Origin: Alphaproteobacteria bacterium
GTDB lineage: Bacteria; Pseudomonadota; Alphaproteobacteria; Micavibrionales; Micavibrionaceae
Direction: 5' to 3'
Length of the DNA stretch: 63,084 bases
NCBI GenBank assembly: GCA_002401965.1
Contig: NVUR01000006.1
Span: 1-63,084 of the forward strand
Shown: one piece after another, positions 60,621 to 63,084 of the stretch
Position numbering within the stretch: position 1 is the stretch's first letter
Layout of the letters: every line of letters starts with the position of its first letter
The notes under the pieces: model-generated
Databases searched by the model: none
Told to the model about the DNA's origin: nothing
Seen by the model: the letters and a program-made list of their open reading frames with translations, nothing else
Position numbers and translations under genes: made by a program

Positions 60621-61729
60621 CAAAGATACTATATATTTTTGAATCTGGCGATTGGGACAGCCGTATGGCCGTTGCTCATGGTGCGCGTGATAAAGGGTTT
60701 GAAATCGTCATTGGGCTGATGAACGGCGATGAAGACGCTGCGAAGCGCGCGCCAGAATTCAAGATCATCCCGCTTAAGAAATCAGGCAATCGCTTTGGGA
60801 TATTATCATCCTTACAGATTGTTCGGGGTATAAATGCACTGATTAAGCAAGAGAATCCTGATATCATTCATGCGGTTACCCTGAAATACGGTTTTATGAC
60901 GGGTATTTCCTCCGTTTTTATCAAAAATGTACAAAAAATCTATACTTTGGCGGGGTTAGGTTATCTTTTTCGCAGCGATGATCCGAAATCGACGTTATTG
61001 CGCTTTATATTACGGCCTTTGTTGACTTTGATATTGAAACGCCCAAATACGACGCTGATTTTTCAAAATGCCGATGATCTGGATTTAATGATCGATAAGA
61101 AATACGCACGCGCGGAACATTCTATTTTGATTCGTGGATCGGGCGTCTATTTGGATAGGTTCACACCAACACATAATGATTCCGAAATCCCCATTGTCTT
61201 AATGCCAACCCGATTGGTGCATGAAAAAGGCGTCGCGATTTTTATTGAGGCAGCGCGTATTTTAAAAGCACGCGGCATCAAGGCACATTTTCAAATTGCC
61301 GGCGGTGAGACCAAGCATAACCCAAAGGCGATATCCCGCGCACAAATGTTAGAGATGGTCAGTGACGGCGCGGTTGAATGGTTGGGACGGGTTAACAATA
61401 TGCCTGATTTGCTCGCTCAGGCGAGCCTGATTGTTTACCCTTCTTATTACGGCGAAGGTATCCCGCGCGTTCTTTTAGAGGCTTGCGCCGCAGGTCGCGC
61501 CATTGTTACCACAGATCATGCAGGCTGTCGTGAAGCGGTTGAACACGGGGTTAATGGCTTGCTCGTCCCCGTTAAGGATGCCCACGCCACCGCGCAGGCT
61601 ATAGAGCATATATTAGGCCACACCGATGAACGCCGCGCCATGGAAATACAAAGCCGCAAACGCGCCGAAGATCAATTCGATATCCACGCGATTGTTGAGG
61701 AAACTGTGCGTGTTTATGGCGAAATATAG
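60617..61729 (+). CDS. Glycosyltransferase family 4 (surface-glycan type)
   Basis: The 370-residue GT-B enzyme starts MTKILYIFESGDWDSRMAVA. It has LRRP-like RPNTTLIFQNADDLDLMIDK, then MPTRLVHEKGVAIFIEAARI, GRVNNMPDLLAQASLIVYPS and YGEGIPRVLLEACAAGRAIV with the E-x7-E motif (EGIPRVLLE). This resembles WcaL/WbnK-type transferases of O-unit synthesis. It starts within the last codons of asnB, so both genes belong to a glycan assembly operon. The ORF extends 16 codons upstream inside asnB, which is not used. Confidence 0.9.
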   Translation: MTKILYIFESGDWDSRMAVAHGARDKGFEIVIGLMNGDEDAAKRAPEFKIIPLKKSGNRFGILSSLQIVRGINALIKQENPDIIHAVTLKYGFMTGISSVFIKNVQKIYTLAGLGYLFRSDDPKSTLLRFILRPLLTLILKRPNTTLIFQNADDLDLMIDKKYARAEHSILIRGSGVYLDRFTPTHNDSEIPIVLMPTRLVHEKGVAIFIEAARILKARGIKAHFQIAGGETKHNPKAISRAQMLEMVSDGAVEWLGRVNNMPDLLAQASLIVYPSYYGEGIPRVLLEACAAGRAIVTTDHAGCREAVEHGVNGLLVPVKDAHATAQAIEHILGHTDERRAMEIQSRKRAEDQFDIHAIVEETVRVYGEI

Positions 61730-61861
61730 GGGTTAAACTTATTACTATATTTATAATATGTATTCTAAGAAAAGCCGCTACGGTCGGTTGTAAGACAGTA
61801 AAATGGTTTTTATTTTTTCTTAGAGGAAAAACGCTTCACCTTCAAAAGAAGAAAATAAACA

Positions 61862-61894
61862 ATCATATATGATTTAATTATCATCATATATGAT
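61862..61894. promoter_or_regulatory. Twin palindromes, likely operator of the gene at 61928
   Basis: ATCATATATGAT occurs twice (61862-61873 and 61883-61894), 21 bases centre to centre, two helical turns. Each is a perfect 12-base palindrome. They sit 34 bases before the start of a ribbon-helix-helix-like gene, as expected for an autoregulatory site. Confidence 0.65.
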
Positions 61895-61927
61895 ATATAG
61901 TTTGATTGTTTTTATGGAGGAATTATT

Positions 61928-62533
61928 ATGAAACAGACTATTGAAGTATCAACAGCCATCTATTCAAGATTAGAATCTCTAGCAGAAGGGTTTGATACGC
62001 CTGAGGCAGTTATTGCTCGTTTGCTAGATAATATAGAGGGAAAAGAAGATAAAAAACCAACTCTGGTTTTTGACCCTAGCGATGAGGATTTGTTTAAACA
62101 TAAGCTCATTGAAGCAAAGGAAGCGGAGGTTGTTCTTTATAAAATAGATGGAACTAGAGAAGTCTCCCGATGGAAAGCCAATAGCTTTAGTGAAACTTCA
62201 AACTTGCGTGGAAACCTTTGGTCAGGTTATTTGAGAGGATGGAAGAGCAAAGGAATAAAAAATGCAGAATTTTCAATTCTTCCAAAAGGACTAAATTTGC
62301 CTGATGATGATACAGAGCAAAGAAAGGTATTAGCTTTAGAGTTAGGATTAACTTTTGATGAAATTTCTGAATTGGAATATGAAATATTAGAAAATAGTAG
62401 CGAGGATGGTTTGGTATATAACCTCATTGTTCAGTTTTCTGGTGATAATGACAAAGACATTCTTGATAAAATTAATGGTCTAAGTGAGAATTTATGTATC
62501 AACGTTGATAGTTCTATTCTTTATTCTAGGTAA
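61928..62533 (+). CDS. Protein with RHH-like N-terminus
   Basis: The 201-residue protein opens MKQTIEVSTAIYSRLESLAE, GFDTPEAVIARLLD, a ribbon-helix-helix-like arrangement (one strand plus two helices) seen in small DNA-binding proteins. The remaining 150 residues are of unknown type (SRWKANSFSETSNLRGNLWS, GYLRGWKSKGIKNAEFSIL), with several aromatic and basic residues that could contact nucleic acid. GAGGAATTATT precedes the ATG. It lies next to AT-rich DNA with the twin palindromes. It may be a regulator or an enzyme with an attached DNA-binding head. Confidence 0.6.
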   Translation: MKQTIEVSTAIYSRLESLAEGFDTPEAVIARLLDNIEGKEDKKPTLVFDPSDEDLFKHKLIEAKEAEVVLYKIDGTREVSRWKANSFSETSNLRGNLWSGYLRGWKSKGIKNAEFSILPKGLNLPDDDTEQRKVLALELGLTFDEISELEYEILENSSEDGLVYNLIVQFSGDNDKDILDKINGLSENLCINVDSSILYSR

Positions 62534-62662
62534 ATGGCGGAGAGACAGGGATTCTATTTTTAAATTTATAGTCCTTAACATATTGATATGAAATGATAAT
62601 AAAAATTTATATAAATATTTGTGTGTGAAATGTGTGAAAAAATGTGTGAAAAATTCTTCCAC

Positions 62663-62965
62663 TTAATTGTTGGATATATCATCTGTTGATAAATTTATCC
62701 CGCCTATCTTTGTTGCGATATTAAGTAATTCTTTTCTCTCTCTATATTCGGTTATTTCAGTGTGAAGCCGTTCAAATAGGGGAAGATATTGCTCGCCATG
62801 CAGGGCTATTATTTTTGCTATCTGATTGTAGGCTTTGCGTATTTCAACGAATGTAACCCGCTGTAAACGCTTGGGTCGTTCTTTGAATATAAAAGGGGGA
62901 TTTGATAAAGGTGCAGGACTACACTGTTCCAAACACTTATCAATATCCCATTTTAGCGTAGGCAT
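62663..62965 (-). CDS. Hypothetical 100-residue protein
   Basis: The protein is helical and polar (RLQRVTFVEIRKAYNQIAKI; LFERLHTEITEYRERKELLN) without a signal peptide or membrane helix, and I recognise no family. The helix-rich middle with many Arg/Glu and the PTLKWDIDKCLE start look like small accessory-region proteins. GAAAGGA precedes the ATG, 16 bases after the stop of the gene to the right; the two form an operon. Confidence 0.5.
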   Translation of the reverse strand: MPTLKWDIDKCLEQCSPAPLSNPPFIFKERPKRLQRVTFVEIRKAYNQIAKIIALHGEQYLPLFERLHTEITEYRERKELLNIATKIGGINLSTDDISNN

Positions 62966-62981
62966 TATATTATCCTTTCAT

Positions 62982-63083
62982 TCACGGAAAGTCATAGGTG
63001 GAGGTTGTGGGGAAGGCACTATCTAATAATTCGATTATTTCCTTTGTCAGAAATTCTCTGGGATTATCGTAGCCTGCTACGAT
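62982..63083 (-). CDS. C-terminal end of a gene running off the window
   Basis: The frame from 63083 is open for 33 codons to a TGA at 62984-62982: IVAGYDNPREFLTKEIIELL, DSAFPTTSTYDFP. It belongs to a gene entering from the right. The first bases contain a small perfect inverted repeat (TATCGTAG/CTACGATA, 63065-63084). Nothing more can be said about identity. Confidence 0.5.
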   Translation of the reverse strand: MVAGYDNPREFLTKEIIELLDSAFPTTSTYDFP

Positions 63084-63084
63084 A

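Overview
The window looks like chromosomal DNA of a motile alphaproteobacterium of moderately low GC content. The evidence is gene content and order: rpmH-rnpA-yidD-yidC-engB, rpe beside a heparinase-fold gene, hisF-hisE, rsmB divergent from a DUF1674/SDHAF4-type gene, DUF1223, the CtaA/COX15-type haem A synthase, a short SRP RNA beside dnaX, a sigma-54-type promoter before flgK and CtrA-like and GANTC-containing promoters. The lineage cannot be fixed further. A Micavibrionales-like or other deep-branching group is a guess from the Dot/Icm-like genes. No rRNA, tRNA or CRISPR was seen.

Layout. 1-3.1 kb is a decayed accessory patch: a truncated IS3-family element, IS end scars, a duplicated ORF fragment, orphan ORFs and a putative HExxH protein. 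3.1-7.0 kb holds a pseudopilin-like protein, clpA and clpS, and a small secreted protein. 7.0-12.4 kb is a surface module: an outer-membrane barrel, a glycosyltransferase, a sulfotransferase and a TpsB transporter. 12.7-20.6 kb is housekeeping: rpmH, rnpA, yidD, yidC, engB, rmuC, def, fmt. 20.6-22.1 kb is a shattered IS630-family element next to an ORF frameshifted by a 7-bp repeat. 22.3-34 kb is metabolism and information processing: rpe, heparinase-like, a methionine sulfoxide reductase with an FAD protein, hisE, hisF, rsmB, DUF1674, DUF1223, xth, ybaB, dnaX and the SRP RNA. 34-35.7 kb is an iron-uptake pair (cupredoxin plus FTR1) behind Fur-like sites. 35.7-41.9 kb is mixed: an XRE regulator, an acidic orphan, ctaA, a membrane protein, a glycosyltransferase and rlmB.

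42.0-54.0 kb is the most unusual part. A minus-strand operon encodes IcmL/DotI, IcmK/DotH, IcmE/DotG and an IcmG/DotF-position protein, the core-complex set of an I-type (Dot/Icm, IncI Tra) type IV secretion system. Divergent from it, five tandem, tightly spaced paralogous genes encode exported cysteine-containing proteins of a family I do not recognise. They share a central block and a strong C-terminal block. No secretion ATPase lies in the window, so other parts of the machine would be elsewhere.

54.0-57.7 kb is flgK-flgL. 57.7-61.7 kb has two orphan proteins and an asparagine synthase-glycosyltransferase operon probably for a surface glycan. The right edge has a ribbon-helix-helix-like gene behind twin palindromes and a small minus-strand operon cut by the window end.
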